Assembly (NCBI GenBank): GCA_037176885.1
Contig: JAWWNJ010000163.1
Location: 124,001-188,000 of the forward strand
Reading direction: 5' to 3'
From: Favolaschia claudopus
Lineage: Eukaryota > Basidiomycota > Agaricomycetes > Agaricales > Mycenaceae
DNA length: 64,000 nucleotides
Both the position numbers and the translations under genes were made by a program. The notes beneath the pieces are model-generated. The model was not told the origin of the DNA and searched no databases. It saw only the letters and a program-made list of their open reading frames with translations. Shown here piece after piece: positions 1-11,394 of this stretch (positions are counted from its first letter, which is position 1; each line of letters begins with the position of its first letter).

Positions 1-913
1 TCTAAAGGAGGGCTTTCCGACCAGCGGCTTGGATTCAGCCGTGGACGCAGCATGTCGAAACGCAATCACAAAAATCGGGGAATTGGGTGCAACACTGGAA
101 GAGGTTTCTGTTCCCCTGTGAGCGGGATTCAAGAGACCAAGAATATTCACTGACTAAACCAAGACATCTTGTCGCAACCCATATCAATCACATTCTTAAT
201 AAGTTTGCGTCCTCGCAAACTCGACAGGGGCGACAAGTGGCGCGAAGAGGGTTGTACATCAACGAATTCTGGGAGAAGCTGTTGCCTTGGACGCAAGAGA
301 AGTACGAGAAAGCCAAGTATTTTGTCACTGGAACAGCTATGTGCGCGTGAGTGTGATGCTGAAATGTTATCGCCCCTCCGGTTGAATACAGACAGGGAAT
401 ATGGATGGTCTCGCTATCCCACCGCGTCAGTCTATTACTGTGCATTGAGACGAAACACTCACTTAGCCATATATGATATAAAGATACGGACGCGCAATGA
501 ACATCTCGCGTCGCCTCAAAGACGAATACAATGAGATTCTCTCCAAATACGACGTGCTCTTGATGCCGACTGTCCTGCAACCTCCACACCGACATGCTGC
601 ATACAACGCCGGACCGCTTGCCTGGGCTCGGACAGCTTGTGAGCTTTTTATCGGAGTACTAGTTATGGAGGCTCTGATTTCTCTTCTAGCCGGATTGACC
701 AACAACACCGCTGCAAGTAACTTGACTGGTCATCCAACAATCACATTTCCGGTGGGGTTCGTGCCACCGCCCGTCGACGATATCCTTCGCCCTGAGGACC
801 AGAGTATCAAGCTACCTTGTGGGCTGATGGCAATGGGAAAGATGTTTGACGAGACGACACTCCTGAAAGTGGCTGATGCATTTGGGCAGAGGTTCGATTG
901 GAAGAAGTTGTAG
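1..913 (+). CDS. Amidase (amidase-signature family), 3' part, cut by window start
   Basis: C-terminal part of an amidase-signature hydrolase, which releases ammonia from carboxamides. The reading frame enters at base 2 (LKEGFPTSGLDSAVDAACR). It continues after an intron at about 118-166 with RRGLYINEFWEKLLPW and KAKYFVTGTAM. A later exon begins near 497. A further intron at about 639-690 joins ARTA to SGLTNNTAASNLTGHP. The stop is at 911-913. The end segment (GHPTITFPVGFVPPP, then LLKVADAFGQRFDWKKL) is typical of fungal amidases, whose C-terminus closes the active-site fold. The catalytic Lys and the Ser-cis-Ser pair lie upstream, outside this window, so activity cannot be judged. The family call is strong; the substrate is unknown. 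The splice structure between 350 and 497 is not fully resolved. Confidence 0.85.
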
Positions 914-1379
914 AGTTTTGCGTTGATCACCATTGTTACTGCTTCCGAGTTGAGGTCAGAAATCTCGATGAATTATAAGAAGGCAGTGCGAATCTTTGCA
1001 AGGAAAGCAGTGGAACAGGAAAGACGTGAGGGTTCAAAACAGAGTTTTTTGATTTTCATCAAATTTCCAAATATGGCGGCACACCTGCCAAATTGGGCCA
1101 CCGCACTCCGAGACCAATGTCCCGAGACCAATGTCCCAGGACAAAGTTCGGTACGTTGATGACCTTCAGCAATGCTTTTTCCTTCGTCCATTAAAATGTA
1201 TTCACGCTCAACTAATAATCGTACAGCTACAACTAAGTGATGAAAAGATGCTAAGTAAATCATGACCTCGTAAAGATTGACCGAATCCGATGTGCAGATG
1301 GGATGGAACGGGAGGTGCTTCTACGTGCGTGCGAGATATTGTATGACCAGACCATAAACTTACACACTCACTCACTCGT
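914..1379. other. Intergenic region between two convergent gene ends
   Basis: The 3' flanks of the amidase (plus) and the fungalysin (minus) meet here. No further gene, repeat or RNA is visible. Confidence 0.6.
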
Positions 1380-4201
1380 CTACGCCGCAACACAGGCCAA
1401 GGGCACCTCGAAGTCCTAGATCACAGTCAGACACAGGTCAGCTCGGCGCACACGACCAGTAAAGAGTGAGAGAGAAAACGCACATCAGTCCGGACACCTC
1501 CACCCCACGGCGTGCGCAGAACAACATTGGCATCAGGTCCGAGCCCCTTGGACGAGAAGCCCTTCCACAGGGTGCAGAAGTTCTCTCCGCCAGTGAGCTG
1601 TTGATCAGCGAGGATGATGGCGTCGCGCGCCTCGAAGAAACCGGGTCGGCAGGGTTGCAGCTTCATGGCATTGAGCACGAGCCTAGATCATCGTCAGGTC
1701 CATGCATTATACGAAGAGTAAAACATCGACATACTGGACGGAAAGCGAGTTACCGTGCTTGGGGACGAGCGGCTTCTTGCCAGACGCGGGGCGGTAGAAA
1801 TCACCGGTGGGAATGGTGCCATCGTCATTGGGAGCGGGCGGGAACAGCGTCTCGGAGAAACCGTGCTTGGAAATCAAGCCTTGCGATACAACCCAGAGCA
1901 TCTGCGCCCAGACCTCACCGATAGCGTGGACACCGAAGTAACCTGGCTTGTCGAGGGTCTTGTAAGTCGAAGGGTTGATGGTCTCGTTCTAAACAAAGAG
2001 TTTAAAGAAGGTCGAGCCTTGCTTTGCACACGACATACCATAGAGTACGGATAATTACGGATACCTTGGACGCGGTTGGCAGCCCAAGAACCCATGGCGT
2101 AGTCGGAATAGTTGGAGGTGCTGCGGATAGTGGTGGCAAGGAAATCTAGAGGTCGTGGAATTCAACGCTTGAAAAGGCTGCAAGGGCGGAAAACATACCT
2201 CCCCAGCCTTCACCCATACCGCCACTCTCACCGAACGGCAAGCATCCAGAGTTCATGGGACCACCAGTAAGACGTGTGCTCAAACCGTGGCTCAACTCAT
2301 GGATGACGATGCCCGCCTCAAAGTCACCATCCCTGTAGGGGAGTGCAGTGTTCCAAAGGTACATGCGCATGCGGCCGTTCTGCCCATCGGGAGGGGTCAT
2401 GAAGTTGGCGTTGTTATATCCGGAACCGTCTTGTGCGTTGGCAATGACGGCGTCATTCCCTTGTCCACCGCGACCGAAGTTGTACTGCTGGAAATTGCCA
2501 GAAACTTCGTCGAAACCATAGCTAAACGAACCAATCAGTGGGGGCGTAACAGATAAGTAAAAGACAATACCGGTAGTAGAGATCGTGGACCATGTTGGTG
2601 GTGTAGAAAAGCTGGGTGACAGTAGCGTTGATGAATTTCTGTGCTTCCTCGAGAGCGTCACTCTTGTCGGTCTCCTTGGGCTTGTACTTGAAGTCGAATT
2701 CCTTGCCAGAGCCGGCGTCAGGGCGGTAGTTAGAGATGTAGGCATTCTGGCCTTCCCAGTTCTCCTGAGCGAAGACCTATAGAGAACGGCATCAACCCAG
2801 GACCTCATTCAATCTGTTAATGCACGTACGTTGTTACCCCAGGTGGTAGTGGTATTGCGATAGAACTCTGTGGTGGAGAGTCTGACGCCGCGTAACGAGG
2901 GGTCGTTGGCGTAAGGCAGCGTATGCCAGCCAACAGGGGATGCGAGAACATCGAAACTCTCCTTCTCAATTGTGCGCTTGCCTTCTTCAGGATCATTGAT
3001 GCCGAAAGCAAAGACGTTGTAGGTCGCCGTTGTCTCGGGCTCGGGGGTGGGGACAGGCGCATCAGAGGCCCAATCGACGACAGAGATGATGCGGTGAGGG
3101 GCAACAGCCGAAACAGCTGCCTCGTACCAGTTATCTTGCATCTCAACCTCAAGCTAACGGGAGGTCAGTGGGAACCTACGATGGAACGGCGAGTCACGGA
3201 CCTTCCAAACGAGGCTGAGGTGGACGGAATCATCCTTCCCGGTAACCTGGTGGTACGCGAGGGCGGCCTTGACGGGGTTAACAGTATCAGGTACATTGTC
3301 GACCATAAAGTATGCCGGCTCCTCTGAAGGGGCGAAGTGGTTACCCTCCATGTATTCCACCATCTTCGACAGGTAATGCTCGAAGTTGCCGAGGATATCG
3401 TTCACGATGTGGTCCTTGGGAGTGGCGGCCACCATGAACTGCAAGAGAGCAGACCGAAGGTCGAGATCGTTCTGTTGAACCTGAGCCGCCATATCGAGGG
3501 GAAGTTGTTGGAAGCGACAGTTGGAGTGGTGAACGTGAGTCAAGTGCTTGAGTGCAGAATCCATCTTGGGTGCGGGGGCAGAGTCGCCCATAACGACTTG
3601 CTCGCCTTCGGACGCTAAGAACGAGTTGTAGTGCAGCTCGAGCTCGTCAGTGAGACCCTCGCAGAACTCTTGGTGAGGATGACGTATGTCATCGTCAAGG
3701 GACTCCTGCATGAGATGTGAAGGGGGAGGTCCGGTGTAGAACTAACGAAGATGGTTCAGAAACCAATTCAGAACACAACGGAACGAGCAAGCATACCGAG
3801 TTCCCGTATGATAGGACCATACCGTCCTTGATGTTGAGATTCATGTCACCGTCAGCGACCTCCAGGCCGTTGATCATCTGGCGAACGTAGACATGGGTGA
3901 TTCCCGTCGTCTTGTCCGTGTACGAGTCCTTACGGATCTTGTACGAACTAGACTCAGAGAGCTGGTTGCCGAGGATGTCCTCTACGAACAAACGGGCGAC
4001 TTCGAAGGGGTCGGCGTCGTCCGACCTACGAGTGAACGAATTCGTGACGACTTGATAAGGGCTTGAACGGTAGTACGCGTGCTTGTGGACTGGACCGAAA
4101 CCCAGGGACTTCCTGTGGCGCACGGGACCATCGCCAACACGATGGGCAACGGTGCCGGCTATCCCTGCGACGGCGAGGGACGCGGTGAATAAACAACGCA
4201 T
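1380..4201 (-). CDS. Secreted fungalysin metalloprotease (peptidase family M36)
   Basis: Extracellular zinc endopeptidase made as a preproenzyme. The ATG at 4201 opens a signal peptide ([19 protein letters not shown]). Then come the FTP/PepSY-like propeptide ([19 protein letters not shown]) and the catalytic domain. The zinc site is HELSH, near base 2290, in [16 protein letters not shown]. The downstream glutamate ligand is in [13 protein letters not shown]. Further on are [15 protein letters not shown] and [18 protein letters not shown] segments, all family-typical. The last exon is best reached by splicing after VRTD to [11 protein letters not shown] with a stop at 1380-1382; reading through would instead stop at 1427. 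At least six short introns interrupt the gene. It probably serves in extracellular protein digestion. A TATA-like sequence lies about 116 bp upstream of the ATG. The family assignment is very secure. Confidence 0.93.
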
Positions 4202-4316
4202 GTGTAGGAAGGAAGGAAAGAGTAGTTTGTGAGCCCTGTAGTGAGTAGTTGGAATGAGTTGGTAGTGGTGGGAGATGATAAGGGAGGGCTGTCACTCCCG
4301 AAACGTCCGAAACGGG

Positions 4317-4322
4317 TTTATA
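4317..4322 (-). promoter_or_regulatory. TATA-like box upstream of the fungalysin gene
   Basis: TATAAA on the minus strand, about 116 bp upstream of the fungalysin ATG at 4201. Placement fits a fungal core promoter, but no transcript start can be seen. Confidence 0.4.
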
Positions 4323-5544
4323 GGGAAAGCGTACGTAAGCTGCACGTGCCCTGCAATGTCTTCGGATTGACTCGTTTGTGTCCTTCCGACTCCTGGCGAG
4401 CAGCAAGGCAACCTTTTCTCCACCTCAAAGCTCACCTTGTCACCAGAAACGCGCAAAAAACGCCGTCTTGTCCTCGGAAAATTGGGGAAATTTGCCTTGA
4501 GGAAAGCGTGAGGATGGGACGCGTCACCACCGGCTGACGCGTACACTTATGCTATACTGGGCTTTACTGGGGTGCTATCGTCGAGTGGTCGTATTTATGA
4601 CTCTTTCCAGCGAAGATCACGGCCTCTAGCAACATCAATGTCATCAACAAAGTAAAACGGGGAAATCACGGTGTCGCACCTTCAGCCTGAGGCCAGTCAT
4701 CTCTGCCTGAATCCTCTGCCGGTTCAGTAGGCCCCAGTTGCTGAGTACCGTTGGTCTCCCGGATATTGAAAGAAGGCGGAGCCCACCTCAACGTTGACCT
4801 TTTCGCATTACGGCGTACTTTCAAAACTGAACAATCTGGCGATAAGTAACGCTTATTTCCTGTTTCCCGTTTGCTCGCCAGACAACACGGTGTTCAGTGG
4901 GACATGTATACAAATAAGCAACTTGGGTGAATGGCTGGCTGGATGGGTTGCTTCAGCTTACTTCTAATTCCACACGCTCCCTGTGATAGAAATCCTTGCA
5001 GGAGTAACCTCAGTCTTTGGCCCAAGCGACTCATGAAAGCTGTGAGGAGGTGGAGGTGCCCGCTATGATTTCACACTGAAAGCAATAGGTATTGGATGCG
5101 GCCCGCTGTGTTCTTGTCGATTGATATGGCACTCAGACTCCACCGGCGGAACTATATCCGACAAATTGAAAGCAGTGCTTTCCAACATTCAGCACATCTT
5201 TCAATCTTCTGGTTCTTCGTGAGTTCGAGGTGCGTAACAAAAACTGCAAGAACATCGCCTTCCATTCAACTATCGCTGTTCTTCTTCATTGTCTCTCGAT
5301 TTTCCGCAGTACACAGCGTTGAGCCACCCATCGGTCCTTAACGGAAAGCCCATCACCTCCGACGGAACGCTAACCGACTCGTCGGTACATCTCCCTCTCC
5401 AAAAATAACACAAAGTCAGATCCAGATCACAGCATTCTCGTGGAATAATAAAATGCCTCCGACAACCCATGCACTTTCCGTTCCACCTTTCTACGACCTC
5501 ATTTCTACTACTCTTCAAGTTCTCATCCGCATTCATTTTTGCTC
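4323..5544. other. Divergent intergenic region
   Basis: Shared upstream region of the fungalysin gene (minus) and the first VTT gene (plus). I see no coding region. Short open frames here lack codon structure or family similarity. Confidence 0.5.
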
Positions 5545-6938
5545 ATGTCTTCTCTACCCCCGTCGTACCCGGCGTACGCCGCCTATCCCCCAACCAACCA
5601 TCCAACGCACAACTCCAACGATTCACAATCCAGCCTCAGCATAAACACAAAGACCCCGTTCATAGGGGACTCGAGCTTTGACCTTTCAACTCGGACACCC
5701 AGCCCGACGAGGAGTGAATTCAACTACCTGAATGACATCAAGGAGAAAAAAACTGTTGGAGAGAGAATCAGTGAGTCTCTGACAGAACTCACTTGGCCGT
5801 TCGTGACTCTCCTCCCAGGGTTCTACGCAATCCTCGCTGTCTTGCTCACGGCAGTCATCTTATTTTCGGTCTTCCACACTCAAATTATCAACGGGCTCAA
5901 ACCAGTCACGGATTGGCTGCATGAGTGAGTTGGATCACTCCTTCGAGCTTCGTCGCTTGACCTATATTTCTTTACAGCCACTCGTGGGGTCCTGTGATTC
6001 CCATTTTGATCCTGATAATTCTCTCCTTCCCTCCAGTACGTCGTATCAACTTTCTTCCATTATCAAGCGACTCATACTGAGCTCTGCTGCAGCTGTTCGG
6101 CCACGAGCTTGTAGTCATGTTGACGGGCATTACATGGAGCTTCCCAGAAGCCTGCGCCATCGTCGCCAGTACGCACCATATACTTTCAACCTTCAATTCA
6201 GGAACGAACTCACCCCCGCCTAGTCGGAACATTGCTCGGCGAAATCGCAAATTACTTTGTTTTCAAATACGCATGCACGGCCCGGGTGGAAAAGATGGAA
6301 AAGACCAATATTGCGTTTGGCATGCTCGCGCATCTTGTGCGAACGAAGGGCTTTTGGCTGGTGCGTAGGGCTAAGCTCGGATAAACATCCTATTTGACGC
6401 GCTCAAACAGGTGCTGGTGATCCGCTATAGCGCGATTCCTCCCCATTGTACGTGAATCTTTCCTCCAAATTCAATCCCGCGCTGATGGAGACAACCAGTC
6501 GCCACGACTGTTTTCGCGACTGTGGGTATCAAGTTCGGAGTCTTCATCGCAGCCGCCGTGCTCTCTCTCCCCAAAGCATTTGTCCCAGTGTACGTCGGTT
6601 ATGCTATGAAGCCAGAGAACAAAGGTCCGTTTTCTCTAATAACAACTTATCGTTGAATATTCATCTTCGGCTGTAGACAATAAAACGGCCGACAAAGTTG
6701 AGAAGATTGTTTTGGTTATAACTATTGCCATCACCGTCGCTTCGTATGTCGGCTCTATGCTACTTCAATTCAAACAAAGCTCGTCTGACCACACATTCAT
6801 AGCTTCATCTGGATCAATCGCCAAATTGCCGCAGCCAAGGAGGAATATATCCATCGCCGTCGCAAGGGCCGCCAACACGCTGGGAAGAATGCTCCTTCGT
6901 CGAGCGCACCGAAATTTGTCAGTATGCCGGAGGTGTAG
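5545..6938 (+). CDS. VTT-domain (TVP38/DedA-type) membrane protein, array copy 1
   Basis: Multi-pass membrane protein of about 320 residues. Relatives (Tvp38, TMEM41, DedA) act in Golgi/ER membranes, and some scramble lipids. The ATG at 5545 opens a Ser/Pro-rich cytosolic N-terminus containing RTPSPTRSEFNYLNDIK. An intron at 5771-5818 then leads to the first membrane helix (FYAILAVLLTAVILFSVF). GLKPVTDWLHD precedes a helix ending SFPPLFGHE. The core includes GTLLGEIANYFVFKYACTAR, the RYSAIPPHF motif and SLPKAFVPVYVGY. A last helix is followed by the basic tail EYIHRRRKGRQ and the stop at 6936-6938. About seven short introns are inferred; those traced lie at the same codons as in the later copies. 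It is the first of five neighbouring paralogues. Confidence 0.88.
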
Positions 6939-8565
6939 ATCACGATGCGAGTGGCGTTGTACCCGAGTTACTTGAATTCTCAATTTTGTATTTTATAATG
7001 AGCAACCATTGTATTTTGAACAAGAAATTTACAACTTTCGCTCAGTTAATCAGGTTTTCACGCGGAATGAAGAGCAATTTGAGGAAATTTCAGAGAGTCG
7101 GAATGTCAAATCTCGTATCTTACTCTTCCAGCATCTGTGCAAGTGTGCTAGTGAGCGAGTCTCAGAGAATCGCTACAACAAAATTGAACAAATGGTCCTT
7201 GTTACTACTATAGATAGTTGCACGTGAGAATCGTTCCATGGCAATCCAGGCTTACAGAAAGTCGTGAAACTGGTTGCATATATGCTTGATGCATCGACTC
7301 TGCTCAGTGCAGACATTCACAGAAAGAATGGGATTTGGAAAGTCCGCCAAAATGTCTGGCATCACGTCCGGCGGCGGCGATCGGCACACCTATGTGACGT
7401 GATTGATGGCTGCCAAACAATATGTGTAAACAAACACGACGCGTCGACAATGCGAGTCCTTCTGGCGTATTTCGACGCGACATACGGCTGCCATCGCGCG
7501 TTATTTGCAGCTTAAATACACTTATAATTGTTCTATCATGATCCTCGTGCTAGTAGCCCTCAAACTTCAAAGTATCCCAAGAAATGAACTGTACTGCAAT
7601 TTTCTGTTGTCTTGCCATCTGAAAATATCGTGTGAAGGCACCCACACATCCAAGAATAAAGCAGCTGCTCCTTTTATGGTATTGACGCAATATTCTAATC
7701 AATTGTGGACTGGGCGAGGTGGGCAAATGGGATAGATTGTCCTGCACACCTCGATTTTGGACGTTGTACTTGATTTTGCCGGAGCTCCTGCTAATTGAAA
7801 GTGTATAACAGGCGCGTGGAGCATATAGACGCCCTCACATGCCCAAAGGGAGAGCGGAAATCGCAGAAAACAAAGTAATTCGGCCATGCGGCATACCTCG
7901 GAATGTTCCGATCAATGTCTGGCCGACCTGTGGCCAGACCTGATCCCGGACATTTGATGCCAGACTTTCTATTTCCCATTTGTTCTCGACATTCATAAAG
8001 TTGAGCGTTGAACACTGACTCGGAATTTACGTAAGTTGAAATCGAAGATTGTTCCTCAAATTCTTCGAACAGCATGCATAGGTACGTGAATTTCCACGCA
8101 CCCACAGATTCTGTTGTCGCAACAGCATTTGCACAGTCGCCGTCATCACATGGGATTCTTTGAATTACAGCCTCGCAAAAATTCACGAGAGGCGGCCCGC
8201 AGATCAAATCGTGATTGCAAATTTTGCGCAACGATATGTGTTCCCTCATGCTGTTCGGGGAGTATTTATTCACAGTAATTATAGAATCACTTTAAAACTG
8301 TACTCCGTCGCTCTTTCGCTTGCTCCCCGAATTTTCTGCGCCTCGTGAAAGCTGAACAAGGCAGAAATTGGGCAGAAACGCACAAAAAAGAAATTTGATG
8401 GGCCGACGGATCACTCTTACGTCAATGATCGACCGTCGGTCGTTGCAAATATTCCGACCACCAACAACTCCTCGTTCACTGCGCAGTTGGTTCAACTTGA
8501 CATCGCTACATAAAGCGCTCATCTGAAGAAAATGGCTGGAAATCACACTCCCTCGACGTCGCGAA
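6939..8565. other. Intergenic region between VTT copies 1 and 2
   Basis: About 1.6 kb with no convincing gene. A 160-codon open frame on the minus strand (7791-8273) has no recognisable domain and looks like chance. A hairpin-capable inverted repeat (ATCACGTC at 7361-7368, GACGTGAT at 7396-7403) lies here. Confidence 0.5.
8508..8516 (+). promoter_or_regulatory. TATA-like sequence upstream of VTT copy 2
   Basis: CTACATAAA lies about 50 bp before the candidate ATG at 8566. It is a weak match to a TATA box. Confidence 0.25.
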
Positions 8566-9998
8566 ATGATACTGGACGAACGCTCAGGCTCTTTGGCACA
8601 CCCTCAGCCAGTTTTGGCAGCACCTGCACCAGCTTATGCCTATGAAATGAACCCACCTTCAGCGTCGGGAACGAACGAACAACGATCACCCAATCGAGAC
8701 AGCATTTCACGGGACATTTCACGCACACCGAGTCCGACACCGAGTGAAAATGACCTGTTACACGGAGTACGGAAGAAGGTGTCATGGAAAAATCGAATTC
8801 GTAGGTTCATTGCACACGGTTTCTTACGGTTCAATTGAATTTTCCTCATTCAAGGCTTGTATCTAACTCTGGCCGTCCTTGTTGCGATTGTCGTTCTTAT
8901 CGAAGCGTGAGTCGAGCCTTGGTTCCTTGCCCGCGTGAATTTCGTATGAATATATGTATGTCTAAAACAGTTTTCACGACGATATCATCAGAGCACTGAG
9001 GCCAGCCACGGACTGGCTTCACGCGTGAGTAACATAGATGCCCGAGATGTGGAGCTCTTATCTAACTCTCTTCAGCACAACCGGTGGTTGGCTCATACCC
9101 ATCGTCGTATTGATGGCGTTATCTTTCCCACCTGTAGGTAGACCTTTCAAAACGATCTTGTCATAATTCAAGATTTCTAGCTATTCGGTCACGAAATCGT
9201 CGTTATATTATGTGGTGCCGTCTGGGGACTCGGTGAAGGCTTTGGTATCGTTGCTGGTATGCTACCTGCCGGGGTACAAAAGCCAGGGAATGACCTCCTT
9301 CGCAGCTGGCACCATCCTTGGAGAGACCTGCACATACTTGTAACTTGATTTTGCCAGATGATCCTGTCAGCTTGTTTACCGATTTCAGTGTCTTCCAATA
9401 TTGCTGCGGCGTGCGCGGTAAGAACTGGGAGATGAAAAACATGGCTTATGGCACTTTGGCGCATGTCATCAGAGATGGAGGGCTGCTAATCGCAATTGTG
9501 GTGAGATTCAGTGCGCTGCCCGCGCATTGTAAGCATCGATCTCTCCGATTCTTGTAAAGTTCTTGCTAATCCACATTTCTTAATATGCAGTCACGACTGC
9601 CGTTTTCGCCACATGTGGAATGCGTGCGTATCGCTTCCTCGTTATTCGCTATTTTCTCTGACACGCAGGGACACACAGCCTTATGGGTTTTTCTACTTGC
9701 CACCGTCGTTGCTTTGCCCAAACAGTTGGCTTTGGTTTATATAGGGAAGGCTTTTGAATCCGGTACGATTTATATCCGCCTCAACAGCTTCATCAGTACG
9801 AAATTCATGTTGGAAATCTCAGGCGACAAGACCAGCGACACGGTTCAAAAAATTGTGCTTGCCGTGACAATCATCGTGACTTTTGCGACAGGGATATATG
9901 TACGCAGGCTGATGATGAAGGCGCGGCCGGCTGTGGTTTATGCCAGGAGGAAGGCTCGTCAGACGAAGCTTGAAGGACTGGCTCAGATTGATGCGTAG
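8566..9998 (+). CDS. VTT-domain (TVP38/DedA-type) membrane protein, array copy 2
   Basis: Paralogue of copy 1. The N-terminal region carries SRTPSPTPSENDLLHGVRKK. After an intron near 8803 the first helix follows (LYLTLAVLVAIVVLIEA), then ALRPATDWLHA. The core has FGHEIVVILCGAVWGLGEGFGIVAG, the cytosolic FQYCCGVRGKNWEMKNMAYG segment, VRFSALPAHF, and a helix with LPKQLALVYIGKAFESG. The tail is YARRKARQTKLEGLAQIDA, with the stop at 9996-9998. Start choice is open: the ATG at 8566 and the ATG at 8647 are in frame. An upstream ATG at 8532 begins a 37-codon frame that overlaps the start out of frame and could act as a uORF. The core resembles copy 4 (CCSARGEKME, FSAIPGHFTTAVFATCGM) more than copies 1 and 3. 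Confidence 0.86.
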
Positions 9999-10159
9999 TT
10001 CTTCAGTCTCGATTTCCTTGAACATATATATGTTCAGCGACGTTTCCCAAAGCTTCAAGGCGGGGCGCCCGCTGATAGTTACAAGGCTGCCACAAGACTA
10101 CTTATATTCACTGGTAAGGAGCGTGATCGGTAAATTCACCGGCGCTAATCACAAGTGAT

Positions 10160-10179
10160 GACTCGGGAATTCCCGAGTC
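10160..10179. repeat. Perfect 20 bp palindrome
   Basis: Ten bases (GACTCGGGAA) followed directly by their reverse complement, 160 bp after the stop of VTT copy 2. It could be a dimeric factor site or a chance palindrome. Confidence 0.6.
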
Positions 10180-11300
10180 GAGCGCCTCTTCCTGCTTCCT
10201 CCCACAATGATGCGGCGAGTTGAACTTGTTCCCTTGAAAACGCAAAGTCAGCATCACGATTCAAAATTACTTTATGCCCCACTTCGTTGTGCGAGTTCAC
10301 CAAGTCGGCATCCTCACGCACAAGAAACTTCCCGGGCCAAAACTCGAGCTCTCAGGCCTGCGATAACATTAAAACGAGATAAAACAGATTGAAGCACCGG
10401 GAGTTTCTAATAACTTGAATGCTTCCGGCCTTGGCGTACTCACAATTAGCTCAATGTCTCGCGGTTCGGTTCTCGACAACACTTTCCTCGCCTTGAGATG
10501 GCCGTCGAGGCTGTCCTCCGAGTCCTCTCGACCAATCGTCAACTGTCAGGCTGGTCTCATATGCCCCCGGCTATCTGCCATTTGCTCCCGGCCGCGGGGA
10601 TCCCAAGGCATCCCTCCGTTATCTGCGTCAAATGTGGAGATGGTTGACGCCTTGGCAAGAGCATCTGCCTGCAGGCTGCAACATCTTCGTGTCCACAAAT
10701 GACTGCGGAGCAGCTGAGTATAGGCTGTGCATACCTTACGAGGTCTTCAACTTCAAAGCTACTGCGGGTAAGTATACTTTCATTGCTCTGCTCAGTAAAC
10801 TTATTACCGATTGTTCGAAGAGAATTGCGCCAGGAAGGTCGTTTTTTTACGCCTTTTCAACGACATTCATTCATGTTTTCTAAGATTTTTCGGACGCTCG
10901 AGCTAGCTGTGACCGGGCAATGACGAAGCGTCAAGTGTGTTTCGAACAATTTCATCTGACTCATCTAGATCACGTATGTTCTCACATCAAGGACGTATCC
11001 GAAACCAACTCTTCTCGACAACTCCTGGACTTTTGCTTGATTCCTTACCATTCGGACGCCTCTGGACCATCGAGCTTATATGTGTACAGTGTGCCAAATT
11101 CTCGCAATCATTATCTATCCACTATGGAACATAATCTGACGGTTTGAAGCTTATCCATTCTGCTCTCAGAGGCATCAGCGAAGACGGTGATTCTCCCCGA
11201 AAGGGGAAGCGCAGTAAAGTGCCGGGGCGTGTAACTTGTCTCCCTCTGAGGTAACTCGGCAATTTAAGCAACTCAACTTCTTAGACCCGACCTGCTTCTT

Positions 11301-11306
11301 TATAAA
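11301..11306 (+). promoter_or_regulatory. TATA box of VTT copy 3
   Basis: TATAAA lies 89 bp upstream of the ATG at 11395 and is followed by a pyrimidine-rich leader, as is usual in fungal promoters. Confidence 0.5.
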
Positions 11307-11394
11307 GCTGTTACAATGTTGCCCTCGTTTCTTATTCAACTCTTCAACTCTTCATCCTTCCTCTTGACCTTCCTTTCGTTTTCCTTCGCTCTTC

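Larger units (their letters stand above)
9999..11394. other. Intergenic region between VTT copies 2 and 3
   Basis: About 1.4 kb without a supported gene. It contains a perfect 20 bp palindrome at 10160-10179 (half-site GACTCGGGAA). Several short frames between 10.4 and 11.1 kb show no family similarity. Confidence 0.5.

Noticed and set aside
7791..8273. 160-codon open frame on the minus strand between VTT copies 1 and 2
   Set aside because: No recognisable domain, no splice or promoter context, composition like chance translation of intergenic DNA.
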